DNA of 64,000 nt from Myxococcales bacterium (GCA_016706225.1 JADJKB010000022.1:868001-932000); one strand, 5' to 3'. Shown: positions 1 to 9,532, counted from the stretch's first letter. The notes: generated by a model from the letters alone, not told the origin. Made by a program: numbers and translations.

Positions 1-203
1 TGCTGCGCGCCCACGCTCGCCAGGACGACCTCGAGCTCTCGCTCGCCCGTCACGCCACCGAAGACCTGATGCTCGAGGCCGAGCGGCACCTGGACGACCT
101 CGGACGCGCCGTGCGCGACGAGTCCCGCGTGCACGCCCTGAGCGAGCACCTCTACGCCCCCTTCCGCCGCACCGCGGCCCGATCCCCGGAGAGTCCCGAA
201 TGA
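1..203 (+). CDS. C-terminal end of an unidentified protein (partial)
   Basis: An open frame enters the window (first full codon at base 3) and runs 66 codons to a TGA at 201-203. The peptide is rich in Arg, Glu, Asp, Leu and His and looks helical; no family is recognisable from this fragment. Its stop overlaps the start of the radical SAM gene as ATGA (200-203), so the two are probably translationally coupled and may act together. The true start lies outside the window. Confidence 0.7.
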   Translation, partial: LRAHARQDDLELSLARHATEDLMLEAERHLDDLGRAVRDESRVHALSEHLYAPFRRTAARSPESPE

Positions 204-1492
204 AGCTGCGCTTCGTGTATCCCAAGTTTTCCCGTCACGCCGAGCACCACCCGGAGCTACGCGAGGCGGTGCCCTGCAACGAGTACTTCGGGCCGCCGTC
301 CCTCGGCATTGCCTGCCTCGCGGCGGTCACACCCTCGACCTGGGAGTACGACTTTCGCGACGACCGCGTGGAGGACGTGGGTCTCGACGACGACGTCGAT
401 CTGGTGGCGCTCTCGTTCTTCACTCCCGCCGCCACGCGCGGGCTCGAGCTCGCGGACGCCTTCCGCGCCCGCGGCAAACAGGTCGTCATGGGCGGCATCT
501 TCCCGACCATGATGCCGGACGTCGCCCAGGCGCACGCCGACGCGGTCGTGGTGGGTGAGGGCGAAGGCGTCTGGAACGCCGTGCTCGAGGACGCAGCGAA
601 GGGCAAGCTGCACCCACGCTACGGCGGCTCGGCGGTCGATCCGTCCACTCTGCCCCTGCCCAAGGTCGATCTCTACATCGACAAAGAGACCGACGCCTAT
701 CGACCGGACGACTACCCGGTGCAGATCGCCCGCGGCTGCCCGCTCAAGTGTTTCGCCTGTGTGCTGCCGACCAGCATGGGCCCGAAGCTGCGACACTTCG
801 GCACCGAACACGCGCTCGGCCAGATCGAACAGCTCGCCGCCCGCGGCAAGCTCGGCTCGTTGACGGAGGACACGAGCCTGTTCTTCGGCTCCGGCACTCA
901 GCGGCGTTTTGGCTGGCTGCTCGACGCGCTGGCTGAACGCAGCGGTCCCGCGCCCATCAGCTACCTCGGCACCAGCATGCCGATGATCAGGGCGACCAGC
1001 AGTGAGTTTCTGCACCGCATGCGCGCGGCGGGCATCAACATGTTCTATCTGGTCGGCGGCTTCGATCCGTTCACCATGAAGGCCTTCACCGGGCGTGATC
1101 CCGACGCACTGTCGAAGGCCCACGACGCCGTCCGCAAGGCCTTCGATCACGGCATCGAGCCCTACACGTCGTTTTTGGTCGGCAACGACGACGACGACGA
1201 GGGCACCTTCGATCGCATGCTCGAGTTCGCCACCAAGGCGGGGATCCGGAAGGCAGAGTTTGCCATCCTGACGCCGTACCCGGGCACCGCCATCTGGCAT
1301 CGATTCCTGTCGGAAGACCGCATCATCAGCCGCGACTGGTCGCGCTACAACGACGCCAACGTGGTCTTCAAACCCAAACACATGAGCCCCGAGCGGCTGC
1401 TGGCGGGCTACCTGTATCTGTGGAAAGAGTTCTACCGCACGCGCCAGGATCTGCGAGAGCTCGGCCGCGAGGAGCGCACGATTCAGTTCTGA
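200..1492 (+). CDS. B12-binding-domain-type radical SAM protein
   Basis: 430 aa. A radical SAM enzyme: the CxxxCxxC motif that holds the [4Fe-4S] cluster is seen in GCPLKCFACVLPT near residue 185. The N-terminal 150 residues have the Rossmann-like layout of cobalamin-binding domains (a VVMGGIFPT strand and a VVVGEGEGVW turn), but I do not see the DxHxxG motif for base-off B12, so cobalamin use is unproven. The C-terminal part (YTSFLVGNDDDDEGTF, then ILTPYPGT) matches the end of the barrel in BchE/hopanoid-type enzymes. Starts on the ATGA overlap with the gene before it. Substrate cannot be named. Confidence 0.85.
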   Translation: MKLRFVYPKFSRHAEHHPELREAVPCNEYFGPPSLGIACLAAVTPSTWEYDFRDDRVEDVGLDDDVDLVALSFFTPAATRGLELADAFRARGKQVVMGGIFPTMMPDVAQAHADAVVVGEGEGVWNAVLEDAAKGKLHPRYGGSAVDPSTLPLPKVDLYIDKETDAYRPDDYPVQIARGCPLKCFACVLPTSMGPKLRHFGTEHALGQIEQLAARGKLGSLTEDTSLFFGSGTQRRFGWLLDALAERSGPAPISYLGTSMPMIRATSSEFLHRMRAAGINMFYLVGGFDPFTMKAFTGRDPDALSKAHDAVRKAFDHGIEPYTSFLVGNDDDDEGTFDRMLEFATKAGIRKAEFAILTPYPGTAIWHRFLSEDRIISRDWSRYNDANVVFKPKHMSPERLLAGYLYLWKEFYRTRQDLRELGREERTIQF

Positions 1493-1516
1493 CGAAAAAT
1501 GCTCTAACCTGACCCC

Positions 1517-2326
1517 ATGTGGAGCGGGTGGGTCGCACTCGGGGCGTGTGCGCTCAGCGCCTGTTCGCTCGAGGTCGCGGAGCTCGAGCCGGCCAAGGAC
1601 GCAGGCGCCGGCGGCGTGGCAGGAAGCACGGGGGGCGGCGCTGGCAGCGGTGGCGCGGGCAGCGGCGGCACATCCACGGGCTTCTGCGCGAACCACACCG
1701 ATGCGGCACTGTGCAAGGACTTCGACGACGGCAAGGCACTCGGCTTTGGTTTCAACGGCGTCGAGCTGGCACCCCCGTGCACGCTGGTGCTCGACACTCA
1801 GGCCTCGAGCTCGGCGCCCAACGCGATGCGCAGCCTGATCCCGGCAGGCACACCGGACACCGACAGCTACGCCTACGCCTACGGGGACTTCGCACCGACC
1901 GCCAAGGACGTCACGCTCGCGTTCGACATTCTCACGGACGTCTCGAAGATCGGTGCGAGTGCCGACGTGGCGTCCATCAGCATCGATCCATCGGGCAAGT
2001 GGCACGTCGCGAACTTCGAGCTGTATCCGCAAGGCGCGCACATCGAATTGGGGTATCCAGACACGAGCGGCCAGACGGTCTACAAAGACTACGGTCTCAC
2101 GGCTTTCCCACAGAAGGGCAAGTGGTCGCGGGTCGTGATGCACATGACCCGCACCGTGAAGCCAAGCTTGACCGTGACCATCGACGACAAGGTCGTGGGC
2201 TCGGAGTTCTTGCCCGACGGTTACATGAACGACGGGCTACGCATTCGCGTCGGCGTCAGCTTCGCGCCGAAACAAACCCAAGATTTCACCGTTCACTACG
2301 ACAACGTATTGGTCGAATTGAAATGA
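1517..2326 (+). CDS. Lipoprotein with Gly/Ser tether and probable LamG-like beta-sandwich
   Basis: 269 aa. Signal peptide with lipobox LSAC (Cys 16), then a Gly/Ser/Ala-rich stretch to about residue 55 and a folded domain of roughly 210 residues. That domain contains two early Cys and alternating hydrophobic strands ending in a DNVLVELK-type strand, which resembles concanavalin-like (LamG) domains of myxobacterial surface lipoproteins. Probably displayed on the outer membrane; ligand unknown. The stop overlaps the next start as ATGA at 2323-2326, so the two lipoproteins are coupled. Confidence 0.75.
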   Translation: MWSGWVALGACALSACSLEVAELEPAKDAGAGGVAGSTGGGAGSGGAGSGGTSTGFCANHTDAALCKDFDDGKALGFGFNGVELAPPCTLVLDTQASSSAPNAMRSLIPAGTPDTDSYAYAYGDFAPTAKDVTLAFDILTDVSKIGASADVASISIDPSGKWHVANFELYPQGAHIELGYPDTSGQTVYKDYGLTAFPQKGKWSRVVMHMTRTVKPSLTVTIDDKVVGSEFLPDGYMNDGLRIRVGVSFAPKQTQDFTVHYDNVLVELK

Positions 2327-2997
2327 AGCTCCGGAGCGCTGTTCCGTTGGCAGCGGTCCTGGCGTTGGCGTGCCAGCGAACGACCGACCCCGAGCCAGCG
2401 AACACAGCACCGCCGCACCCCACTGCCGAAGTCGCTCCGGTCGAGGTCACGACGTCCGAGCCGCCCGCACCCAGCACCGCGGCATCCACGGACGCTGGGA
2501 TGCACCCCGACGCGTCAGACGCGGGACCCGGCGACTCGCCAGACCCGCCTGCCGACGCCGCGCCACCCGCGACCGCCTGCGCACCGGCCGCACACCCACC
2601 GACCCTCGACGTCTACCTCCGGTTTTCCACACGCAGGCAGAGTCTGGGTCCCAGCGCTCCGCGCCTGGAGATGCTGGTCGCCAAGATCACGGCGGCGACC
2701 ACCAAGCTCAACTACGAAGTCTGGGCAAGCCCGGAGCCCACCAGCTGCGAAGCCAAGGCGGACGGCGCGGACATGCTCGTGCACTGCATCACCGACGAGG
2801 CGCAGATCAGGGCCCGGGTTCACGTCGTGGGTGAGGAGTTGGTGGTGGACTCGCTCGGGCTCGGCGCGCTGATGCTGGAGCCGGTCGGTTCGCGCAGGAA
2901 GCCAGCGACAGAGCAGTCCATGCAGCGGCAAGCCAGCGTCAAGGTCCCTTGCGGCACCCGTCTCCGGGTTCACCCGGCCAGCCGCGGCCCGTTCTGA
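2323..2997 (+). CDS. Pro/Ala-rich lipoprotein of unknown function
   Basis: 224 aa. Start chosen at the ATGA overlap because it gives a clean signal peptide with lipobox LALAC (Cys 17). Residues 20-100 are Pro/Ala/Thr/Asp-rich, a likely spacer. The C-terminal 120 residues form a compact domain with three Cys (in TSCEAKAD, LVHCITDE and KVPCGTRL), perhaps disulfide linked. No known family recognised. Converges on the reductase gene 3 bases downstream. Confidence 0.7.
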   Translation: MKLRSAVPLAAVLALACQRTTDPEPANTAPPHPTAEVAPVEVTTSEPPAPSTAASTDAGMHPDASDAGPGDSPDPPADAAPPATACAPAAHPPTLDVYLRFSTRRQSLGPSAPRLEMLVAKITAATTKLNYEVWASPEPTSCEAKADGADMLVHCITDEAQIRARVHVVGEELVVDSLGLGALMLEPVGSRRKPATEQSMQRQASVKVPCGTRLRVHPASRGPF

Positions 2998-3000
2998 GCT

Positions 3001-3516
3001 TCACGCCCTGACGAAGACGGACTGCACCACACCCGTCGCGTGCGCCTCACTGGTCTCGAGCCGCCACTTGCGCGCGGGCACGCCGTCCAAGAAGAGCGAC
3101 GGTCCCGCGCCGAGCATCACGGGAATGGTCGCGAGCTCCATGCGGTCGACCAGGTCGTGCTCCAGGAACAGCTTCACCACCCCGCCTCCGCCGCACAGGT
3201 ACACGTGCTCGTGTTTGCCGCGCTCGCGCCACCTCGCACTGTCGAAGGCCTCGAAGGTCTCGTTGTCTACCGCGACCAGATCATCGCGACGTGTGATCAC
3301 CACACAGGGACGGTCCGAGTACGGCCAGGGGTCGAAGCGCTTGCACACCTCCCACGTGCCTCGGCCCAGCACGGTGACGTCGACCGTCTGGTAGAACGCC
3401 GTGTAGCCATAGTCCCCGCCACGGCCACCGGAACCCGCGAGCTCGAGCCACTCCAGATCGTCGTTCTCTCCCGCAATGCGCCCGTCGATCGAGGTCGCGA
3501 TGTAGAGCGTGATCAT
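3001..3516 (-). CDS. Dihydrofolate reductase / RibD C-terminal family protein
   Basis: 171 aa, the usual size for stand-alone members of this family (YwjB/YyaP type). It begins MITLYIATSIDGRIAG, the family's first strand and substrate loop, carries the NADPH-site strand VTVLGRGTWEV and the glycine turn LCGGGGVVKLFLEHDLVD, and ends with an IPVMLGAGPSLF strand. Likely a small NADPH-dependent reductase in the cytoplasm; its substrate need not be dihydrofolate. A hairpin at 3581-3597 lies just upstream, between it and the preceding minus-strand gene. Confidence 0.8.
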   Translation of the reverse strand: MITLYIATSIDGRIAGENDDLEWLELAGSGGRGGDYGYTAFYQTVDVTVLGRGTWEVCKRFDPWPYSDRPCVVITRRDDLVAVDNETFEAFDSARWRERGKHEHVYLCGGGGVVKLFLEHDLVDRMELATIPVMLGAGPSLFLDGVPARKWRLETSEAHATGVVQSVFVRA

Positions 3517-3580
3517 GCGCAGACGCCCGCCGACCTCGCACGGAGTCAGCTCGAGGAGGTTGGGGATGGGATGCTGGGCT

Positions 3581-3597
3581 CGCGGCTAATTGCCGCG
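3581..3597. terminator. Perfect 6-bp hairpin between two minus-strand genes
   Basis: CGCGGC-TAATT-GCCGCG pairs perfectly across a 5-base loop. It sits 23 bases after the stop of the small secreted-protein gene (3620) and upstream of the reductase start. There is no T-tract on the minus strand, so a factor-independent terminator is only possible; it could be an attenuator or nothing. Confidence 0.3.
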
Positions 3598-3619
3598 CTA
3601 GGCAGCGGGCGAAGTCTTT

Positions 3620-4015
3620 TCAGAATTTTGCACTGAGGTGAAGGCCGTACTGGCCGTCGACGCGAGCGCGCACCAGGATTGGCGCCGAGCTCTCACCGCC
3701 GAGAGCAGAGTTCGTGGGGAGCACGCGAACGGAGACGTCATCACTCGCCTGGATGTCCTTGGCGATCGAAATGCCCCCGAGCAGCGACTTGTAACCGCAG
3801 CCATTCTGATTGCAGTCCGGCCGCTTGCGTTTTTGTTTCTTGCGCGGCGGGCCTTGATCCGTCGCCGTTCCGAGCGAGGCGAGCAGGCTGGTGGGCAAAC
3901 GTAGCGTCGCGGGCAGCTCTGTCGAGGGGGCCGCGTCCCACTTCGTGTCCTCCGCCCAAGCGGGTGCGCTCACCGCGAGGATCAGCAGGGCAAGGGGGAG
4001 ACGAAGAGGGGCCAC
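3620..4015 (-). CDS. Small secreted protein of unknown function
   Basis: 131 aa from a GTG chosen because it opens directly into a signal peptide (APLRLPLALLILAVSAPAWA, then EDTK). A longer reading would put Cys-rich, non-signal sequence in front. The mature part has a basic patch (PRKKQKRKRPDC), a CNQNGCGYKSLLGG segment and a C-terminal strand VRARVDGQYGLHLSAKF ending in Phe, as in outer-membrane-inserted or beta-rich envelope proteins. No family recognised. Confidence 0.6.
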   Translation of the reverse strand: MAPLRLPLALLILAVSAPAWAEDTKWDAAPSTELPATLRLPTSLLASLGTATDQGPPRKKQKRKRPDCNQNGCGYKSLLGGISIAKDIQASDDVSVRVLPTNSALGGESSAPILVRARVDGQYGLHLSAKF

Positions 4016-4017
4016 TT

Positions 4018-4386
4018 CTACAAACCAGGATGCCCGGACGCAAACGACTGAGCAAGCTTCTCGGACAACCGCACACTCATATAAGTGCGTGACGGGCCCA
4101 CGGCGGAGCACTCGGGAGCACCACCGACGCGCATGTAGGTTTCACTCCGCGGCATGTGCTCGGCTCTCGTCTCGCAGCGGTCTTTCGCAGGGGATGACCT
4201 CGAAATTGGGCACGTGTGCGCCAGTTCGACCTGTGGGCGGTAGTTCTTCGAGGGCTGCTCCACTGACACATGCCAAACGGTCGGCTTGCGAACAAAACGC
4301 CACGCGACCCGTTTGACTTCCGAAGTTTGCACCTCGAAGCACCCGCTCGCGGCGGAGTCGCCCACGCGCGCCGTGCACGCAAGCAC
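4018..4386 (-). CDS. Doubtful small reading frame between lipase-like gene and secreted protein
   Basis: The 403-base stretch 4016-4418 holds no recognisable gene. This 122-codon frame starts at a GTG 33 bases after the lipase-like stop and ends with TAG two bases before the GTG at 4015, which is operon-like spacing. Its composition (Ser, Thr, Val, Lys, Tyr, Met well represented) is less skewed than a chance antisense frame in GC-rich DNA. Against it, no Shine-Dalgarno is visible, third-position GC looks lower than in the neighbours, and there is no family resemblance. Treat as a candidate only. Confidence 0.25.
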   Translation of the reverse strand: MLACTARVGDSAASGCFEVQTSEVKRVAWRFVRKPTVWHVSVEQPSKNYRPQVELAHTCPISRSSPAKDRCETRAEHMPRSETYMRVGGAPECSAVGPSRTYMSVRLSEKLAQSFASGHPGL

Positions 4387-4418
4387 ACGCTGGCAGCGCG
4401 GCTGAGAGCGCGCGAGCT

Positions 4419-5957
4419 TCAGTCAGCCAGGTTGTTCGGCGGCTGCTGGCACACCGTCTGCCCGCCCTTGCCGTCGGACATCGACGAGAGCTTCGCGCCC
4501 GTGCCGTCGGTGGTGAACGTGAAATCGAGGTCGCACGGCGGCGGCGCCGGCAAGCCCAGAGTCGTCGCGCCGATCCACTGGTTCACGCGGCCCGAGCCGC
4601 TGCGCACGATGCCGCCGTGGGTCTTGCCGGGCATCATGCAGGTCTCGAGCGCCGCGCCGTCTGCGTTCAAGCGATCGACTCCGCAGGTGGCAAATCCAGG
4701 CGAGACCGAGGTGTCCTTGTCTCCGTACATCCAGAGGATGGGCACACTCTTCGCCGAGCCCGTCAGGTGCGGGCGGGAGCTCTTCAACCGAGGCAACCAT
4801 TTTTCGCACAGCTTCGCCGCCTCGGAGCCGTCTGTCGCGCACGGGGCGCCGCTCATCGCCGACCCACCGACGCCTTTGACGAACTCGGGGTCGAACGGAT
4901 CGGCGAGAAACTCTCCAAGCGAGTGGAGGAGAGTGTTGTCGCCCAAACATGCATCCGAGACGAAAGTCTTGACGGTGTCCTGTTTGGCGGGAGCGAACAT
5001 GTCGGCGCCGTGCCCCGGGCCATCCGCCAGCTCCGCCGCGGAGTAATAGTACCAGGCTCCGGCGCCCGCCAAGAGCTCGTTGCCCTGGATCGGAATGCCT
5101 CCGCCGATGAACAAACCGACGCCGAGCATGAGGCCACTCATCCAGAACGGCGCGTAGACGACGACACCGGAGAGTTTGCCGTCGATGCCATGCGACTCGG
5201 CCATGGCAAGGGCCGATAGCGCTACGTGCCCACCCTGAGAGTGGCCTGTGAGCACGACTTCTTGTGCCGCGTGGCTCGGGATCATGCTGCGCAGCGTGTG
5301 GACCGAGTCCAGAAGTGAGCGTGGAGCGTCGTTCGGCAGCAAGTAACCGCTGACCGGGTTCCCGGCCGCGCCAAACTGTGAGTAGCCCGCGTAGTCGGGT
5401 GCGATGACCGGATACCCCGCGCCCGCGATCGGCTCCCACTGCGCCGGCGGATCGCCACCCGCGAGCGTCGCGTTCTTGGAGACGAGGCAGTCTTTGCCCT
5501 GACCCACGGTGCCGTGTCCGCTCGCGACGAGCGGCGCCTTGTCCGCGATGGGTGCGTCCGGCAGATAGACCACGCCTGTGGAGAACCCGGGGCTGTTCGT
5601 GGCATCACCGCGCGAGGTCAAAAAGAGCACTCGGTAGACGTGGGCACCACTCACGAAGTCGGGCCCGTCGTAACCCCGCGCCTTGGCCTGAGCCAGGAGC
5701 TCGTCCTTCGTCAGGTACTTGTCGTGGGCACAGCGGAGCAGCGCGCCGGCGTCTCCGGTCAACGCCGGCGGCGTTGCGTAGACGTCGTCGATGCTGTCGG
5801 TGCACGTCGCCTCGAGCAGCGCATCGACGGGTCCGTTTCCGCCGGTGCCGCCGCTACCACCCGTGCCCTGTTTGCTACCGCCCGCGTCGTCCGAAGAACA
5901 ACCGGCGAGGGGGGCAACCGAGAACAAACACGCGACCCACAGAGCTCGACGCAACAT
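4419..5957 (-). CDS. Secreted lipase-like alpha/beta-hydrolase lipoprotein
   Basis: 512 aa. Lipobox LAGC (Cys 20), a short Gly/Thr tether (about 28-45), then an alpha/beta-hydrolase of the secretory-lipase type. The nucleophile elbow is GHSQGG (238-243, Ser 240). The oxyanion-side strand is PLVASGHGTVGQG, and a Pro-Asp-Tyr motif (VIAPDYAGYSQFG) precedes the elbow as in that family. Acid and His candidates are YGDKDTSVSP and GKTHGGIV. Probably an esterase or lipase anchored in the envelope. It is 28 bases longer in the tether region than free lipases; catalytic triad looks complete. Confidence 0.8.
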   Translation of the reverse strand: MLRRALWVACLFSVAPLAGCSSDDAGGSKQGTGGSGGTGGNGPVDALLEATCTDSIDDVYATPPALTGDAGALLRCAHDKYLTKDELLAQAKARGYDGPDFVSGAHVYRVLFLTSRGDATNSPGFSTGVVYLPDAPIADKAPLVASGHGTVGQGKDCLVSKNATLAGGDPPAQWEPIAGAGYPVIAPDYAGYSQFGAAGNPVSGYLLPNDAPRSLLDSVHTLRSMIPSHAAQEVVLTGHSQGGHVALSALAMAESHGIDGKLSGVVVYAPFWMSGLMLGVGLFIGGGIPIQGNELLAGAGAWYYYSAAELADGPGHGADMFAPAKQDTVKTFVSDACLGDNTLLHSLGEFLADPFDPEFVKGVGGSAMSGAPCATDGSEAAKLCEKWLPRLKSSRPHLTGSAKSVPILWMYGDKDTSVSPGFATCGVDRLNADGAALETCMMPGKTHGGIVRSGSGRVNQWIGATTLGLPAPPPCDLDFTFTTDGTGAKLSSMSDGKGGQTVCQQPPNNLAD

Positions 5958-6021
5958 GCGGGGGTTCTAGCCCGAACTCGAGAGCTGAACAAGGCAGCTC
6001 GGCGCCAGCACCGGCCAACCC

Positions 6022-7472
6022 TCAAGTCGCGTTTCGCGTGCGCACGTCGTTCACGAGAACGTCCGAGAGCCGGCTTAGCTTGCCGAGCTCGCGCATGTGC
6101 AGGATGGGTACGCCGCCCAGCTCCGCCATCGTCTTGCCCGCGATCCGCTCCTCGTAGTGTTTGGGCTCGAATGCCGCGAGCCGCGTGCGAGGCTCGGTTT
6201 CGATACGGCGGAGCACACCGAGCAGCGCGTCGAGGCTGTTCATCTTCATGTACGGGCAGGTCGCGCAACCGCCTTCGGTGCTGCAGCCTTCACCGCCCAT
6301 GACCCCGGGAACGAGGGTGAGCTCACTCTCGCCAGTTTGTGCGACTGCCTCGCTCGCGACTGGAAAGATGATCTCGACCTTCACGTCCGGCCCACCGGTG
6401 GCCGCGACGTCGGCCAGCGTCTGGCGCACACGGCGCACGATGCTCGTGATCATGCCAGCCTCGGTGCCGAGCACGAAGCGAAGCCGGGCGGGCGAGCCGG
6501 CGGCCACGGCGGCGTCCAGTTTGCGTCCGATGAACCCCAGGATGTCCGAGGTCGAACCGACCACCCCCGCGTCACGCCGCTGAGCCGAGAGCGCGACGCT
6601 GAACATCTCGCCCGGCACCTCGAGGTGCGCGGTGATGAACGCATCCTCGTATTCCTTCCGCACTCGCTCGGCGACCTCGGCACCGAACATGTGGTGCACG
6701 ACGCAGTTGCCCTGCTCGAAGTAGTGGAACCGCGGGAGCAACGCCGAGATCGTCTCGCGACTGTGTTCGGGGTGGAGCGCACGGATTGTCTCGTCGGGCA
6801 GCTCGCGAAGCGACCAAACAGCCCGGCCAAGTTTTGCCCCATGTAAGTGTCCGGCCCGAACCAGACGTGTGAACCAGGGATCTGGGCAAAGGTCTGGAGC
6901 ACCGTCTTGACCACGTTGCTCGACGTGCAGGTGATGGTCGGTAAGAGCGACTGAGCGTAGGCCTTCGTGCGAAGGCTCGTGTTGATGTAGACGACGTGGA
7001 GGGAGCTCGGTGTCTTCTGGGCGAGCGTGAGGTAGGCGCCGTAGGCTGGCGCTTCGGCTCCCTCGGCCAGCGAGCAGCCAATGGCCTGCTCCGCCACGCG
7101 GTACACCGGCACGTCTGAATACCCGCTGGCGTCGAGGATCGCTCGCACGTTCTCACTCATGAAGTCGACGCCGAGCACGATGACCGTCGTGGCACCTGCC
7201 TTCACCATGTCGACGGCGCGGTCCGCCATCACCAGCGAGTCGGAGATGAAGATGTGCGGCCAGTCGGTGGCGGCGAGCACACCTTGAAGCTCGGGATCCA
7301 TGTAGAAGTGCGCGACGATGGCCGCGTTCTTCTCGCGCAAGAGGCGCCCGAGCTCGCCCACCTCCGCCGGATCCGGATCCAGGAAAGCCGCCTGCGCTTC
7401 GGCGAAGGCACCCGCCGCGCTGATGCCGGCGGCGTCGATCAGGAGCGAGGGAAAAGGCTCGTTGGTGGGCAT
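6022..7472 (-). pseudogene. nadA: Quinolinate synthase NadA, interrupted by a one-base frameshift
   Basis: NadA condenses iminoaspartate with dihydroxyacetone phosphate to quinolinate for NAD synthesis. The N-terminal part (from ATG 7472, GAGGA upstream) is normal NadA through SLVMADRAVDMVKAGA, TCTSSNVV and WFGPDTYMGQNLAGLF. Near 6808-6812 the frame changes: the continuation ELPDETIRALHPEHSRETI, FHYFEQGNCVVHHMF and the cluster motif GGCATCPYMKMNSL lies in another minus frame ending at 6022. One missing base in CGCTTCGCGAG explains it, and both halves are intact, including the iron-sulfur Cys. The 480-residue size fits the longer NadA type. Either a recent inactivation or a sequencing/assembly error. 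Confidence 0.85.
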
Positions 7473-7561
7473 CGCGGCGTCCTCGCGAGGAGATCTATCA
7501 CGCAGCGCCCGCCCTGCACTCTCGGACGAAGCGGCGCCCGCGGCGTCGCTCAGAGTCAGGC

Positions 7562-9532
7562 TCAGTCGGGCTTCTTCCCCGGCAAACGTCCGAAGGTCTT
7601 CATCGCGTGGGCCTCGAGCTCGGCGCACCGTTCCCGGGGAAGCGGGTCTTTTTCCTCGGGATCCGTGGCGACGTCGTAGCAGTGCCAGCCGGTGTCCCAC
7701 GCGCGGGCCTCGAGCTTCAGACTGCCCTGCATGTAGCCCCAGTTCTCGAAGGCACAGCTCCACACGCCGGCGCAGTTCGTCATCGCCAGCGCCTGTTTCG
7801 TCACCTCGGGGCGCAACAGGCTGTGGCCCGGCATCTTGGTCTTGTACTTGGCGATGCTCGGCTCGTCGTAGAGGCCCATCAGATCGAGAATGGTCGGCGC
7901 GATGTCGACCTGAAACACGTACTCGTCCTTCTTGGCCGCCAGGTGTTTCGCCTGCTCTTCGCTGAGCACACCCGCCGGAGCGTCAATCCAAGCCGGAACG
8001 TGGATCTCCTCGTCGAACACGCTGAAGGTGTGGCCCATCTGCCCGTGCTCACGGAAGGCCTCCGCGTGATCACTCAGATACACGATGGCCGTGCGCTGGC
8101 CCGCCTCGGTGGAACGCAGGTGTTTCAGCATGCGCGCCACGTGCAGGTCCTGCTGATAGACACTGTTCTGGTAGTAGTTGAAGAAGTGGGGGTTGTCGTC
8201 CGGGGCCTTGCTGGTGGTCCAGGGTTGAAAGGGCAGCGGACCGTTGCGGTCGATGTGATACGGGTAGTGCACGTTCGACAGGTGAATCACCGCGAAGAAC
8301 GGCTCCTTGAGCTCACCTATCTCCGCGTTCACGCGGTCGGCCAGCAGGTTCTCGGGCGCGCCCATGTCGAGATCCGCAGTCGGATCGAGATCCGTCGCGG
8401 CCACGAACTTGCTGACGCCCAGGTTCTTCACCCACAGCCGGGCGTTGCCGAACATCATGTTCTGGCTGGTCCAGTAGGCGGTGTCCCAACCGGCCGCGTG
8501 GGCGTAGTCGAACAACAGCGGCCAGGTGTGGAGCGTCTCGCGATCTTCGGTCGGCAGAATACCCGCCCAGAGCACCGCCAGCGAGATGGCCGTCGACGAA
8601 TCCAGCGAACGCATCTGGTTGAGCGGGAAGCGCTTGGGCAGGAGCAGGTTCGACGTCCCGGTGCGCTGGCACTCGGGATCGTATTCGACACAGGTCGCGT
8701 CCGCGCGGACGCTCTCGAGGATCATCAGCACGACGTTGCGCGGCGTCGGGGGTTTGGCGCTGAGCGGCTCGACCGGCAGTGAATCCCGAGCGCGCGGGCG
8801 CAGCTGGTTCGACTGATCCGTGAGCCCAAGCTGCGTGCGAATCAACCCGCCGACCGCGTTCAAGTAGAGCACGTCCGGCGTCGCGGCCTGGATGTGGCGG
8901 TGCTGCGTCGGAATGAAGAACGACGCGATGACGAACACCGGCGCCAGGTAACAAGCCAGGATGCTCGGGATGCGCCGCGGCCGGATCACCCGCCGCGCCA
9001 CCACGAGCATGGCAATCGCGACGATCAAGGGCGGCGCCTTGGCCTTCAGGTAGTTGCCGATGTCTGCGAACAGCTGGTTCAGCACGCTGTCCATGAAGTT
9101 CGACGCAAACAGCGAGACGTCGACGTTCAGGTAGGCGTGGTACTGCGAGTAGAAATAGGCCTGTCCGCCAAACGAGAACGTGATGCCGACCACGAACAGC
9201 GCGGCGGCGACCCAGCGACCCCAACCGCTCCTGCGCGAGGCGGCGTAGAGCAGCGTCGACCAGAGCACCAAGCTCTCGGCCACAGCGCCCGCGTACGTCC
9301 AGCGGTAATAACCCTGGAAGGTGCCGAGCAGCTCCGAGCGCCTCGAGGCGTCGATGGCAATCACGGCGATGGCCGGCGAAAGCAGCAGGAAGGCCCCGAC
9401 CGCCTTGCGCAGCCGGCGTAGCCGGCGGCGACGGGCACGCCAAGCCGGTTCGGGCTTGCCCTCCACCACCGGAGGCACACGCCCAACCTGGGCGCGCCGC
9501 TCCTGTTCGACGCCTGCTTCCAGGTCCTGCAC
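7562..9532 (-). CDS. Membrane sulfatase / LtaS-like phosphotransferase family protein
   Basis: 656 aa from GTG. Residues 1-45 are a basic cytoplasmic tail. About five membrane segments follow to residue 215 (for example AVGAFLLLSPAIAVIAIDA and ILACYLAPVFVIASFFI), as in LtaS and related alkaline-phosphatase-superfamily enzymes. The extracytoplasmic sulfatase domain starts at NVVLMILESVRAD (metal-binding Glu), has SLDSSTAISLAVLWAGILP with the usual place of the nucleophilic Thr/Ser, HLSNVHYPYH, and the late metal pair in YLSDHAEAFREHGQMGH. Likely transfers or removes phospho- or sulfo-groups on an envelope glycan or lipid. Lies 89 bases before nadA in the same direction. Confidence 0.8.
   Translation of the reverse strand: MQDLEAGVEQERRAQVGRVPPVVEGKPEPAWRARRRRLRRLRKAVGAFLLLSPAIAVIAIDASRRSELLGTFQGYYRWTYAGAVAESLVLWSTLLYAASRRSGWGRWVAAALFVVGITFSFGGQAYFYSQYHAYLNVDVSLFASNFMDSVLNQLFADIGNYLKAKAPPLIVAIAMLVVARRVIRPRRIPSILACYLAPVFVIASFFIPTQHRHIQAATPDVLYLNAVGGLIRTQLGLTDQSNQLRPRARDSLPVEPLSAKPPTPRNVVLMILESVRADATCVEYDPECQRTGTSNLLLPKRFPLNQMRSLDSSTAISLAVLWAGILPTEDRETLHTWPLLFDYAHAAGWDTAYWTSQNMMFGNARLWVKNLGVSKFVAATDLDPTADLDMGAPENLLADRVNAEIGELKEPFFAVIHLSNVHYPYHIDRNGPLPFQPWTTSKAPDDNPHFFNYYQNSVYQQDLHVARMLKHLRSTEAGQRTAIVYLSDHAEAFREHGQMGHTFSVFDEEIHVPAWIDAPAGVLSEEQAKHLAAKKDEYVFQVDIAPTILDLMGLYDEPSIAKYKTKMPGHSLLRPEVTKQALAMTNCAGVWSCAFENWGYMQGSLKLEARAWDTGWHCYDVATDPEEKDPLPRERCAELEAHAMKTFGRLPGKKPD

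Noticed and set aside
257..2143. 628-codon open frame on the minus strand
   Set aside because: Antisense to the radical SAM gene and the first lipoprotein; low-complexity Arg/Ala/Val composition and no recognisable domain.
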